Source: Myceligenerans pegani (lineage in GTDB: Bacteria > Actinomycetota > Actinomycetes > Actinomycetales > Cellulomonadaceae). Taken from it: a stretch of 50,653 nucleotides of DNA. The position numbers and the translations under genes were made by a program. Each line of letters opens with the position of its first letter. Within the stretch, counting starts at the first letter, position 1. The DNA lies in contig NZ_JADBGR010000010.1 in the NCBI RefSeq assembly GCF_014892515.1, positions 1 through 50,653 of the forward strand, written 5' to 3'. This document shows positions 24,925 to 32,795 of the stretch, piece by piece. The notes below the pieces were generated by a model, which did no database searches, was not told the origin of the DNA, and saw only the letters and a program-made list of their open reading frames with translations.

Positions 24925-24966
24925 ATGACCCGTAGCGAGCCCCCCAGTAGTCCGAGCCGCGGCTGA
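24925..24966 (+). CDS. Proline/serine leader peptide of 13 residues upstream of corA
   Basis: ATG at 24925 follows a very strong ribosome site (ggagggggtgg, 24909-24919) and encodes MTRSEPPSSPSRG, then TGA at 24964. It is far too short to be a domain and lies in the long corA leader, 178 bases before the corA start. The Glu-Pro-Pro and further Ser/Pro codons are of the kind that slow or destabilise ribosomes. In enterobacteria, short Pro-rich or acidic leaders (mgtL, mgtP, corL) regulate Mg2+ transporter genes this way. Its last codons fall inside a 7-bp hairpin. By analogy it is a Mg2+ sensing or translation-speed sensing leader; that is inference. Confidence 0.68.
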   Translation: MTRSEPPSSPSRG

Positions 24967-24973
24967 CGGCTCG
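24953..24973 (+). promoter_or_regulatory. Hairpin overlapping the leader-peptide stop (candidate attenuator)
   Basis: CGAGCCG (24953-24959) and CGGCTCG (24967-24973) form a perfect 7-bp stem around a 7-base loop that contains the leader peptide's TGA stop. A ribosome on the final codons would block the left arm, so translation speed could decide whether the hairpin forms. No T run follows, so any termination would need Rho. The remaining leader to 25144 holds no other gene that I can support. Confidence 0.6.
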
Positions 24974-25144
24974 ACCCGCAGGTCCACCACGCGACAACGC
25001 ACCGATGCGTCCACCGTATCGGCGTGCCGTGCCGTCTTCTTCCGAGCCATCCAGCCGCGGCAGCTCCGTGTCCCTGTCCGCTTGTGCCACCCCACGCCCG
25101 TCCGACGGCGCGCCGAGGTGGCGGCAACGACCTCGGAGTACCCC

Positions 25145-26359
25145 ATGGCCACCTTCCTGCCCGCACGTCCCGTGCGTTCCCGCCCGCTCCTCGACGCGCT
25201 GCGCCCCCGCCCGCGCCGTCGTCCCGCCCTGCCCTACGGCGCGCCGGAACCCGCCGCGCTGCTGCCGAGCGCGCCTCGCCGGTCGCCCGTCGTCGCCGCC
25301 GCGATCTACGACGACGGGGAGCGCACCGCGTCCTTCTCGAAGCTCTCGGACGCCTTCCGTGCCCTGCGCGGTCGCTCCGGCGGGATGGCCTGGATCGGTC
25401 TCGAACGGCCCGCCGAGCCGGCCGATCCGGGAACCGCGGCGCCACGGACGAGCCCCGGAGCCGCCACCGCCGAGGCCGAGCTCAACCGGCTCGCCGAGGA
25501 GTTCGACCTGCACCCGCTCGCCGTCGAGGACGCGATCCAGGCGCACCAGCGCCCCAAGATCGAGCGGTACGGCGACACGCTCTTCGTCGTGCTGCACGCG
25601 GCCCGGTACGACGACGACGCCGAGCGCGTCGAGTTCGGCGAGCTGCACCTGTTCATCGGGCCCGACTTCGTCGTCACCGTGCGGCACGGGGCGTCCCCCG
25701 ATCTCGGCGCCGTCCGCGAGCGGCTCGAAGTGGACCGGAGCATGCTCGCGCGCGGCCCCGAGGCCGTGCTGTACGCCATCCTCGACGACGTCGTGGACGG
25801 CTACGCACCCGTCGTCGCGGGCCTCGAGAACGACATCGACGAGATCGAGTCCGAGGTGTTCGGCGGCGACCCCGACGTCTCGCGGCGCACCTACGAACTC
25901 TCCCGGCAGGTCGTGGACTTCCAGCGGGCCGTCCGCCCGGCCCAGGGGATCTGCGCCTCGCTGGCGAAGGGCGCCGAGAAGTACGACGTCCACCCCGAGC
26001 TGCAGGCGTACCTGCGCGACGTCGCCGACCACCTCACCGAGGCGGCCGACCGCATCGACTCCTACCGTGCCGCGCTCCGCGACATCCTCACCGTGAACGC
26101 CACGCTCGTCGCGCAGCGGCAGAACGAGGAGATGAAACACCTGTCCGAGGTCAGCCTGCGCCAGGGCGAGGAGGTCAAGAAGATCTCCGGCTGGGCCGCG
26201 ATCCTCTTCGCACCCACGCTGGTGGGTACTGTGTACGGGATGAACTTCGACGTCATGCCCGAGCTCGGCTGGGCGTGGGGCTACCCGGCGGCCCTGGTGG
26301 CGATGGCCGCGGTGAGCGTGGGCCTCTTCGGGGTGTTCCGCGGGAAGCGCTGGATCTGA
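25145..26359 (+). CDS. corA: CorA-family magnesium/cobalt channel
   Basis: A 404-residue divalent cation channel. A basic Pro/Arg-rich N-terminus (PARPVRSRPLLDALRPRPRR) precedes the cytoplasmic funnel domain, which holds LEEFDLHPLAVEDAIQAHQRPKIERYGDTLFVVL-like family elements in shorter form. The long stalk helix runs about residues 255-335. Two C-terminal membrane helices (about 340-360 and 375-395) flank the signature YGMNF, which forms the selectivity filter. CorA works as a homopentamer and takes up Mg2+ down the membrane potential. ATG at 25145 has a ggag site. A 300-base leader with a coding uORF suggests control after transcription starts. Confidence 0.93.
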   Translation: MATFLPARPVRSRPLLDALRPRPRRRPALPYGAPEPAALLPSAPRRSPVVAAAIYDDGERTASFSKLSDAFRALRGRSGGMAWIGLERPAEPADPGTAAPRTSPGAATAEAELNRLAEEFDLHPLAVEDAIQAHQRPKIERYGDTLFVVLHAARYDDDAERVEFGELHLFIGPDFVVTVRHGASPDLGAVRERLEVDRSMLARGPEAVLYAILDDVVDGYAPVVAGLENDIDEIESEVFGGDPDVSRRTYELSRQVVDFQRAVRPAQGICASLAKGAEKYDVHPELQAYLRDVADHLTEAADRIDSYRAALRDILTVNATLVAQRQNEEMKHLSEVSLRQGEEVKKISGWAAILFAPTLVGTVYGMNFDVMPELGWAWGYPAALVAMAAVSVGLFGVFRGKRWI

Positions 26360-26445
26360 ACGGCGGACCGTGATCGCGGGCGCGACGACGCCCCGGGGCG
26401 CCGGCTGGGGACCGGGACGGGCCGCCCGGGGAACCACGGCCGGGC

Positions 26446-27312
26446 TCAGGAACCGCCCGTCGGCACCCGCGGCACCGGAACGCTCGCCCCCGTGCCCAGG
26501 TGGGTGCGCGCGTAGGCCAGGGCCTCGGCGAGGTCGGCCGTGCGTTCGGCGGCGCTGCGCCCGCGTGTCGAGATCTCCAGGCACACATCACCCTGCCAGC
26601 CGCGCCGGGCCAGCTCGGCGAGCACCTTGTCGCACTGCATCGCTCCGCGTCCCGGGACCAGGTGCTCGTCGCGGGCGCTTCCCGTGCCGTCGGCGAGATG
26701 CAGGTGCCGCAGGCGGTCGCCGAAGATCTCGAGCAGCTCGAGGCCGTCCTGCTGCGCGACGCTCGCGTGCGAGAGGTCCAGCGTGACGGCGTCGTACCCG
26801 TGATCCGCCGGATCCCAGCCCGGCAGATAGGCCTGCATCTCGCGGCCGCCCCCGCGCCAGGGGTACATGTTCTCGACGGCGATCGTCACGCCCGTGATCT
26901 CCGAGAGCGTCGAGACCTGCTCCTCGAACTGCCGCGCGTACTTGAACTGCCAGCGGAAGGGCGGGTGCACCACCACGGTGGCCGCGCCCAGCTCCTGAGC
27001 CATCTCCACGGTCCGGTCCAGCTTGGGACCCGGCGCGCGGCCCCACACCCGCTGACTGACCAGCAGCGTCGGGGCATGCAGCGACCGCACGGGCATCCCG
27101 GTCTCCGCGGCGTGCCGCGCGAGAGTGAGCGGATTCCGTGTGGCCTCCTCGGACCAGATCATCACCTCGACGCCGTCGAACCCCGCCTCGGCCGCGGCCT
27201 CGAAGGCGTACGGCACCCGGCGCGGGAACACGGATGCGGTGGACAGCGTCACATGGACACCGGGCACGGTGATGCCGGGCGCGGTCCTGTCGGATCCGAT
27301 CGGTTCCTGCAT
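26446..27312 (-). CDS. Sugar phosphate isomerase/epimerase-like TIM-barrel protein
   Basis: A 288-residue protein of the AP-endonuclease-2/xylose-isomerase-like TIM-barrel group. Supported by VTLSTASVFPRRVPYAFEAAAEAGFDGVEVM at the start (strand one and helix one), VVVHPPF, IAVENMYPW with the metal-binding Glu, LDLSHAS with Asp/His, HLHLADG and CLEIST with the last metal Glu. These are the usual metal-binding positions. Members act on sugars or inositol derivatives; the substrate here is not known. ATG at 27312 follows aggtgg; 17 more codons upstream in the frame lack a site. It is 75 bp downstream of ptsI on the same strand, hence possibly co-transcribed with it. Confidence 0.85.
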   Translation of the reverse strand: MQEPIGSDRTAPGITVPGVHVTLSTASVFPRRVPYAFEAAAEAGFDGVEVMIWSEEATRNPLTLARHAAETGMPVRSLHAPTLLVSQRVWGRAPGPKLDRTVEMAQELGAATVVVHPPFRWQFKYARQFEEQVSTLSEITGVTIAVENMYPWRGGGREMQAYLPGWDPADHGYDAVTLDLSHASVAQQDGLELLEIFGDRLRHLHLADGTGSARDEHLVPGRGAMQCDKVLAELARRGWQGDVCLEISTRGRSAAERTADLAEALAYARTHLGTGASVPVPRVPTGGS

Positions 27313-27387
27313 GTCATCCACCTTAGGAGCGGTTCGTAACGAAAACGTGACCTTGGGGTTCACGGAGCATGGCGACCTGCGGAGATA

Positions 27388-29112
27388 TCACGGCACGTCC
27401 CTCCGCGCATCTCGGACGGCCTCGCGCGCGGCACGGGCTGTCGGCTTGTCGAGGGCGTTCGCGGCCAGCTCGCGGCACTGCTCCAGCGTCACCCGGCGCA
27501 GCGCGTCGGCCACCGCGGCCAGGGCGCGTGGCGTCATCGACAGCGAGGCGACGCCGAGGCCGACCAGCACCGGCGCGAGCAGCGGGTCCGCGGCGGCCTC
27601 GCCGCACACGCCCACCGGACGACCATGCACGGCTCCGCCCTCGCACGCCACCCGGACGAGGTCGAGCACGGCCGGCTGCCACGGTGTGGACAGCGCCGCG
27701 ACCCCGGCCAGGTCACGGTCCGCCGCCATCGTGTACTGCGTCAGGTCGTTCGTGCCGAGGCTGGCGAACGCGGCGTCCGCGAGCAGCCACCGGGCCTGGA
27801 TCGCGGCCGCAGGGGTCTCGATCATGACGCCCGCCGTGGTCAGGTCGTGCGCGGCACATGCCGCGACGAACTCGCGCGTCTCGTCCGCCGTGGCCACCAT
27901 CGGCGCCATGACCCAGACCTCCGCGCGCTCGGCGCGCGCCGCCCGCGAGATCGCCTCCAGCTGACGGTCCAGCACGTCGGGATGGTCGACGGCGGTCCGG
28001 ATGCCGCGGACCCCGAGGGCGGGGTTGTCCTCGTGGCCGGGTGTGAGGAAGCGCAACGGCTTGTCCGCGCCCGCGTCGAGCGTGCGGACGACGACGCGCC
28101 CTCCGGCGAACCGCGTGAGCACCGCCCGATAGGCGTCGACCTGCTCGTCGACCGTCGGCTCCGCGCCGCGCCCCAGGAAGCAGAACTCCGTCCGGAACAG
28201 GCCCACGCCACGGGCTCCCGCGCCGGCCGCGGCGTCCGCCTCCGCCGGGTCGGCGACGTTCGCCACGAGATCGACGTCGTGCCCGTCACGTGTGGCCGCG
28301 GTGCCGTCGAAGGCGTCGCGCGCCGAGGGCCGGCGTCGGACGAAGCGCCCCGCCCCGGCATCCGCCCCGTCGGACCCGTCGTCGGATCCGTCGCCGAGGC
28401 CGGCGGCGGACAGGTCGGCGGCCCCGGGCGCGACGAGGACGACACCGTCGGTGCCGTCCACGAGCACCGTCTCGCCGGCGGAGAGGTCGGCGGCCTCGCC
28501 GAGCGCGACGACGGCGGGGATGCCGAGCGACCGCGCGATGATCGCGGTGTGCGAGGTGGGGCCGCCGCGGGCCGTGACCACGGCGAGGACCGCCGCGGGG
28601 TCGAGCGTCGCCGTGTCGGCGGGCGCGAGGTCGGTGGCGACCAGGACGAACGGGTGTCCGGGATCCGGGACCCCGGGAGGCGGAGCGCCGGTCAGCACGG
28701 CCACGATGCGGTCGCGGACGTCCCGGACGTCGCGCGCCCGCTCCGCCATCGGGCCGCCGAGCGACTCGAGCTGCGTCGCCACGGTTCCGGCCGCGTCCCA
28801 CACCGCTCGTTCCGGGGTGAGATGGTCGGCGCGAACCCGACGGGCGGCGTCGGCGGCGAGCGTCGGGTCGGCGGCCATCGCGGCGGTGACGGACAGGATG
28901 TCGGCGGCGGTCCCGGCGGCGCGCTCCGCGCGCTCGGCGAGGTCTCGCTCGACGCGGACGGCGGCGTCGCGAACCGCGTCCGCCGCAGCCTCCACGGCCT
29001 CCGGCTCGATCCTGTTGGTCGCCGGCTCCGGCACGCGCGGGGGCATGTGGACCACCGGGCCTGCCGCTCGGCCAGGACTCGCGGGGACGCCGGTTCGCTT
29101 CTCGGCGGGCAT
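27388..29112 (-). CDS. ptsI: Phosphoenolpyruvate-protein phosphotransferase (PTS enzyme I)
   Basis: A 574-residue enzyme that takes phosphate from PEP and passes it to HPr at the head of the sugar phosphotransferase system. The phospho-histidine domain has ARGGPTSHTAIIARSLGIPAV with active His188. The PEP-binding barrel has GVGLFRTEFCFLGR, TLDAGADKPLRF, MIETPAAA and LGTNDLTQYTMAADR, and VCGEAAADPLLAP with the catalytic Cys. The ATG at 29112 has a gggagcggt site; ATG 29130 would add six residues. An Ala/Asp/Gly-rich stretch at about residues 238-260 (DGSDDGSDGADAGAGR) is a low-complexity insert between domains. It is divergent from the IIA gene, 174 bp apart. HPr is not in the window. Confidence 0.95.
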   Translation of the reverse strand: MPAEKRTGVPASPGRAAGPVVHMPPRVPEPATNRIEPEAVEAAADAVRDAAVRVERDLAERAERAAGTAADILSVTAAMAADPTLAADAARRVRADHLTPERAVWDAAGTVATQLESLGGPMAERARDVRDVRDRIVAVLTGAPPPGVPDPGHPFVLVATDLAPADTATLDPAAVLAVVTARGGPTSHTAIIARSLGIPAVVALGEAADLSAGETVLVDGTDGVVLVAPGAADLSAAGLGDGSDDGSDGADAGAGRFVRRRPSARDAFDGTAATRDGHDVDLVANVADPAEADAAAGAGARGVGLFRTEFCFLGRGAEPTVDEQVDAYRAVLTRFAGGRVVVRTLDAGADKPLRFLTPGHEDNPALGVRGIRTAVDHPDVLDRQLEAISRAARAERAEVWVMAPMVATADETREFVAACAAHDLTTAGVMIETPAAAIQARWLLADAAFASLGTNDLTQYTMAADRDLAGVAALSTPWQPAVLDLVRVACEGGAVHGRPVGVCGEAAADPLLAPVLVGLGVASLSMTPRALAAVADALRRVTLEQCRELAANALDKPTARAAREAVRDARRDVP

Positions 29113-29286
29113 ACCGCTCCCGTTCTGCATGGGATCGCCAGGACGTTCCGCCGGTGGGTGCCGCGACGACGGCACCCGTCGGCGCAACGTCCAACTCGAA
29201 GTGCGCGAGGCACGTTACATGCTCAGGCCCCCGGCTGCCGAGACGGCGCCGCATGCTCGCGCGACCTCGTCTGCCAGGATGACGGT

Positions 29287-29766
29287 ATGGCGCTGACCGT
29301 GCTGTCCCCCGTCTCCGGAACCGCCGTCGCGATGACGGATGTTCCCGACCCCGTGTTCGCCGACGGCATGGTCGGCCCGGGGATCGCCGTGGACCCCGCC
29401 ACGGACGGTGCGACGTCGGTCGCCGTGGCACCGATCGACGGGACGGTCATGGCGCTCCATCCGCACGGGTTCGTCGTCTCCGACGGCGCACGCCGCGCCG
29501 TCCTGGTGCACCTCGGGATCGACACCGTCCGGCTCGGTGGCGACGGATTCACCTCGCACGTCGCCAAGGGGGACTCCGTCAGGGCCGGGGACCACCTGAT
29601 CTCGTGGTCGCCGGCCGACGTCGTCGCCGGCGGCCTCTCGCCCCTCGTGCCCGTCGTCGCCCTCGAGATCCCGGCGGACCGGCTCGAGGTGCTGGTCGCG
29701 CCGGGCGATCGTGTGCTGGCGGGTGCGGGCGCGACGCCGGGCACCGCGCTCCTCAGGATTCCCTGA
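29287..29766 (+). CDS. PTS glucose-type IIA domain protein
   Basis: A 159-residue soluble IIA of the glucose/Crr family, which receives phosphate from HPr and hands it to a IIB domain. His75 in AVLVHLGIDTV is the phosphorylation site, and His60 in HPHGFVVS is the usual partner histidine. The N-terminal LSPVSGTAV and the C-terminal GDRVLAGAGATPGTALL are also family features. ATG 29287 follows ccaggatgacggt. It may be the orphan IIA that serves separate IIBC permeases and also signals catabolite state, as in other actinobacteria; that role is inferred. Its gene starts divergently from ptsI. Confidence 0.93.
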   Translation: MALTVLSPVSGTAVAMTDVPDPVFADGMVGPGIAVDPATDGATSVAVAPIDGTVMALHPHGFVVSDGARRAVLVHLGIDTVRLGGDGFTSHVAKGDSVRAGDHLISWSPADVVAGGLSPLVPVVALEIPADRLEVLVAPGDRVLAGAGATPGTALLRIP

Positions 29767-29782
29767 CCGCCGGGCGAGCTCG

Positions 29783-30394
29783 TCAGGCGGGGACGCGTTC
29801 CAGGGCGCGTGCGCCCACCGCGCGGAGCACGAACGTCTCGGTGGCCCGGATGGTGCGCTCGCGCGCCGCGGGCTCGTCCGGGATCAGCCGGCCCGACAGG
29901 CAGGCGTTGACCAGGTGCACCGTCGGCTCGACGTCCTGCGGCGGGAAGATCCCCGCGTCGATCCCCTGGGTGATGATGCGGCGCAGGATCGACTCGACGA
30001 TCTCCGCGTGCTCCCGCAGCCGCGCCTGGGTGGCCCGTGAGAGGACGGTCCGCAGGTCCGGCCCCGGGGCCAGGTGGAAGACACGGGTGAGCTGGGCCTG
30101 CTGGCGGATGTAGGTGCGAAGCTGTTCCACCGGGTGGTCGACTCCGTCGAGCGCGCGTTCCAGGGTGTGTGCGTACTGCTCCGTCTCGTGCGTGATGAAG
30201 CCGAGCAGCAGTGCTTCCTTGTCGTGGAAGTGGTTGTAGACGGCGGTGCGGCCGACGCCCGCGGCCTCGGCGATGTCGGCGAGCGTGATGGTGTCGAAGC
30301 CGCGCTCCGCCATGAGTGTCGAGAGTGCGGTGAACAGCTTCTGCCTCGTCATCTGGCGGTGTTCGTGCAGGCTCTTGCCGATGATCTTGGGCAT
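29783..30394 (-). CDS. TetR/AcrR family transcriptional regulator
   Basis: A 203-residue repressor-type protein with an N-terminal helix-turn-helix (residues about 13-58: TRQKLFTALSTLMAERG, ITLADIAEAAGVGRTAVYNHF). The C-terminal ligand domain shows no close family I can name. ATG at 30394 is immediately preceded by a TATGAT hexamer six bases upstream, which implies a leaderless message. The start codon lies inside a 13-bp palindrome that the protein itself may bind. It converges on the IIA gene, with 16 bases between stops. No obvious target gene adjoins other than the divergent hypothetical at 30638. Confidence 0.9.
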   Translation of the reverse strand: MPKIIGKSLHEHRQMTRQKLFTALSTLMAERGFDTITLADIAEAAGVGRTAVYNHFHDKEALLLGFITHETEQYAHTLERALDGVDHPVEQLRTYIRQQAQLTRVFHLAPGPDLRTVLSRATQARLREHAEIVESILRRIITQGIDAGIFPPQDVEPTVHLVNACLSGRLIPDEPAARERTIRATETFVLRAVGARALERVPA

Positions 30395-30406
30395 GATGAC
30401 ATCATA
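30393..30406 (-). promoter_or_regulatory. Palindrome over the -10 and start codon of the second tetR
   Basis: ATGATG-A-CATCAT (30393-30405) is a perfect palindrome. On the minus strand it carries TATGAT (30406-30401) and then, six bases on, the ATG start at 30394. A repressor bound here would block both -10 recognition and the start codon, a compact autoregulation scheme. Confidence 0.6.
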
Positions 30407-30637
30407 GGGGTATCCCGTCAGCTACAGGCTCGCGTCCTCATATCAGATCGCGCCACCGGTAGTGGTATCGGCCACGGTGATCCGAGGTGGAACGGCCCGC
30501 TCGGGCCGGGGTGCGGCCCGCGCAGGAAACACGTGGCTCATCGGTCCGAAACGAATTGCGCCCTTCGTCACGGGCGTGTTTCACGTCCGTAACATCCTTG
30601 ATGCCGGGGCTCTCGACAGCGGCAGTAGTGTTCGCGC

Positions 30638-31645
30638 ATGACGCTTCTTGCAGGGATCATCCCCGCAGAACATGCGGCGGGGCACACGCTCGTCCTCCCG
30701 TATCACGACGGCCCGGTCGAGGTCAGTCCGATGGCGTCGGCGTGGTTCTCCGACGTCGCGTGGTTGCGAGAACCGTCGCGCACCTCCGGGGCTCGCAAGA
30801 TGACCGGAGCGCGCTTCCGCGGGATCCAGCAGACCCAGTCCGTCACTCCCGGCGTCATGCGGTTGGGCGAGGAGCACATCGCCACCGGTCCGTTCGTGGT
30901 GGAGGGCGAACACCTCGCCGAGATCTCGTTGAACGTCCCGAAGGCGGAGGCCTACGTCCTCTCGCGCAGCGACGGCCTGCGCGACGTGCGCGCGTCGGCG
31001 CCGACGTCGTACGACGACCGGGACGGCATCGCGAGGGCGTTCTCCCAGGCGCTCCCGCAGGGCGAGGAACTGCGGGTGATCCAGTGGGCCGTCGCTGCGG
31101 CGCGCAAGACAGGGGGCGTCCTGCTCGGCGACGGACGCCGGGTCATGGTGCCCGACCCCGCCGCCTCCGTGAATCTCGGGCTCTACAGCGCGCATCCGCT
31201 CGCCCCCGGCGACGTCCTGCCGCTGCTGCGCGCCTTCATCGCCACCGCGGAGGTCGGTGCGGACCAGCCGACGCCGGACGGCTCACCGCGCTACCGGCTC
31301 GTCGGCCCCACCGCCTACGACGGATCGATCGTGATCGACGTCGAACGCGTGGACCGGGTGCCCCGCGCGCTCGGGGCGCTCGACTGGCGCGCCTACGGGC
31401 CGTTCGCCTACCGCCTGAGCTGGGTCCCGGCCGACCCCTACGAGCTCGAGCTGGAGCAGCCCTCCGGCCTGCACGTCATCGCACGCGCCAGGATGCGGTC
31501 GTCGATCGCGCGCCTCGCGGTGTCGCTGCAGGGCCGGATCGCGGGCGTCATCGTGGACGACGGCGGATTCGTGGCCACCGTCGAGGAACTCGAGTTGCGC
31601 AACGACCCGCAGGCGAGCGCCGGAAACGGTCGCGCCTGGGTCTGA
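30638..31645 (+). CDS. Hypothetical protein, paralogue of the gene at 35273
   Basis: A 335-residue soluble protein with no membrane segment that I can place in no named family. It shares a layout with the product of 35273-36385: a central segment DRDGIARAFSQALPQGE, followed by a WAVAAARKTGG helix, a VNLGLYSAHPL strand and a C-terminal YRLSWVPADPYELELEQPSG with a helix (ARMRSSIARLAVSLQGRIAG). The two thus come from one ancestor. ATG 30638 is preceded by TAGTGT six bases upstream, a leaderless-type -10, and no ribosome site. It is divergent from the second tetR (243 bp). Function unknown. Confidence 0.75.
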   Translation: MTLLAGIIPAEHAAGHTLVLPYHDGPVEVSPMASAWFSDVAWLREPSRTSGARKMTGARFRGIQQTQSVTPGVMRLGEEHIATGPFVVEGEHLAEISLNVPKAEAYVLSRSDGLRDVRASAPTSYDDRDGIARAFSQALPQGEELRVIQWAVAAARKTGGVLLGDGRRVMVPDPAASVNLGLYSAHPLAPGDVLPLLRAFIATAEVGADQPTPDGSPRYRLVGPTAYDGSIVIDVERVDRVPRALGALDWRAYGPFAYRLSWVPADPYELELEQPSGLHVIARARMRSSIARLAVSLQGRIAGVIVDDGGFVATVEELELRNDPQASAGNGRAWV

Positions 31646-31730
31646 CGGACGTCGTCGCGACGCGCGCGACGGCCGTGGCCGTCGGGACGGATCCCGGGTC
31701 GCGATGTCCGGGAAGGTGTATGTGTTTTCA

Positions 31731-31820
31731 TTATCCACAGATTTCTTCCACAGGGTTGTGTACAGACGGCGAAATCGCAGGCGTTCTTGTGGACAGCCTT
31801 GTGGACGGACCTGTGGGCAA
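31731..31820. other. Cluster of DnaA-box-like sequences
   Basis: Within 90 bases there are six sites similar to DnaA boxes. TTATCCACA (31731-31739) matches the consensus exactly. On the plus strand there is TCTTCCACA (31745-31753). On the minus strand there are CTGTACACA (31757-31765), CTGTCCACA (31788-31796), CCGTCCACA (31800-31808) and TTGCCCACA (31812-31820). They lie in the 567-bp gap between 31645 and 32213, which otherwise holds no gene that I can support except a terminator hairpin. No dnaA, dnaN or gyr gene is near, so this is not the usual oriC context. Confidence 0.6.
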
Positions 31821-32169
31821 AAAATGTGCGTGGATGACAGGGCTGGACCGGTTGCCACCTCGCCGAACGGGAACTAGAAACGTGGCTATCGGTTCGGTGA
31901 GTGACGGCCTGATCGGTGCGCTGCAGCAGCACCGAAGGGCCGGCCGCCGGACGCCGGTCGACCGGAGAACGACAGGACGTCCCGTACCGCGGTGCGGGCT
32001 GTGGGTGACGACACAGGTGCCTGAACGGACCCGGAAGACCACCCGCGTCCGACACGCCCTGCACCTGTTTCGGCCCGGCGGCCCGGGCCAGAGGGGCGTG
32101 AATCCGGAGCCGTGACGTCGACGCGGCGCCCCCGGTCCCCGGGTAAGTCGACCGGAGGTACGCGGTACG

Positions 32170-32201
32170 CCAGGGCTCCCGGCCTGCCCCGGGAGCCCTG
32201 G
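32170..32201 (-). terminator. Hairpin terminator of the 32213-32646 micro-operon
   Basis: Arms ccagggctcccgg (32170-32182) and ccgggagccctgg (32189-32201) make a perfect 13-bp stem with a 6-base loop. On the minus strand it comes 11 bases after the stop of the 111-residue gene. No T run. Confidence 0.8.
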
Positions 32202-32212
32202 CTCCATTCCGC

Positions 32213-32548
32213 TCAGCGGTCGAGCGTCGTCAGGTGCAGCGACACGGGCAGGCTCCACTTCGCTCCCGCGAGCCAGCCGCTCCAGCAGTGCGACGCGACG
32301 CCTCCTTCGCCGGCCGGGTGGTGGCCGGAGCGCTCCATGAGCCGGAGCCGTGCGGCGAGCCGTTCGGCTGCCGATGCCTGCGCGACGAGGACGTCGACCG
32401 AGATGGTGCCGAGCAGGTCGTCACCGAGGTCGAGATGGTCGACGCCGGCCCTGATCTCGAGCGCGTGCGTGTCGGTGATATGGGCGATCAGGGCCGTGAC
32501 GGCGACGAGCTCGGCCGGACCGGAGCGGGTGGGGGCCGGGCTGCTCAC
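32213..32548 (-). CDS. Hypothetical 111-residue protein
   Basis: I do not recognise a family. The product begins SSPAPTRSGPAELVAVTALIAHI, continues with a HALEIRAGVDHLDLGDDLLG acidic stretch, a helix (QASAAERLAARLRLMERSG) and ends WLAGAKWSLPVSLHLTTLDR. The GTG at 32548 is chosen because of a strong ggaggtgg site seven bases upstream, and because it overlaps the stop of the preceding 33-codon gene in GTGA. A perfect terminator hairpin follows the stop. Coupled starts, ribosome site and terminator make it likely to be real even without a known family. Confidence 0.6.
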   Translation of the reverse strand: MSSPAPTRSGPAELVAVTALIAHITDTHALEIRAGVDHLDLGDDLLGTISVDVLVAQASAAERLAARLRLMERSGHHPAGEGGVASHCWSGWLAGAKWSLPVSLHLTTLDR

Positions 32549-32646
32549 CGCGACCACCTCCGGGCGAGCCGCGTGCGCGGGCAGCTCCCGTCGATCCGGC
32601 CGAAGGGGCCGGTCAACGCCCCGGCAGAGTCCGTCGAAGTTGTCAT
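32545..32646 (-). CDS. Small coding sequence of 33 residues coupled to the next gene
   Basis: ATG at 32646 follows an aaagga site (six-base spacing) and encodes MTTSTDSAGALTG and a basic end (TRLARRWSR). Its TGA overlaps the GTG of the 111-residue gene. It could be a leader peptide that controls translation of the following gene, or a small protein. It is divergent from the GntR regulator at 32796. Confidence 0.5.
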   Translation of the reverse strand: MTTSTDSAGALTGPFGRIDGSCPRTRLARRWSR

Positions 32647-32676
32647 TCCGGTCCTTTCGTGGTCCACCCCAGAGGT

Positions 32677-32755
32677 CTCTCTAGGTGCGTAGTCCACGAT
32701 GGGTACGATGACTAGAGGGTGCAACTCGAACGCGGAAAAGTTGCGCATCGGCAAC
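32677..32755. promoter_or_regulatory. Repeats between the micro-operon and the GntR gene
   Basis: CTCTAG (32677-32682) and CTAGAG (32712-32717) are inverted copies, with a third TCTAGAGA at 32781-32788. GTTGC-gcatcg-GCAAC (32740-32755) is a perfect inverted repeat, and gcaac recurs at 32721. All sit in the divergent control region, so they are reasonable binding sites for the GntR regulator. Confidence 0.5.
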
Positions 32756-32795
32756 AGCAGATAGTTAGGTGGATCCCGTGTCTAGAGAGGGCCGA

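Noticed and set aside
24837-25144. M-box-type Mg2+ riboswitch before corA.
   Set aside because: I could not find the conserved M-box core; the leader-peptide reading fits better.
27625-29286. Plus-strand open frame that precedes the IIA gene by over 550 codons.
   Set aside because: It lies antisense to ptsI; the product is Arg/Gly/Val-rich with no domains, and the IIA ATG at 29287 is clear.
31731-31820. Chromosomal oriC.
   Set aside because: No dnaA, dnaN, rpmH or gyrase gene is near, the AT-rich unwinding region is missing and the site count is low.
32112-32684. A 190-codon plus-strand frame.
   Set aside because: It lies opposite the micro-operon that has ribosome sites and a terminator; its product is Ser/Arg-rich without features.
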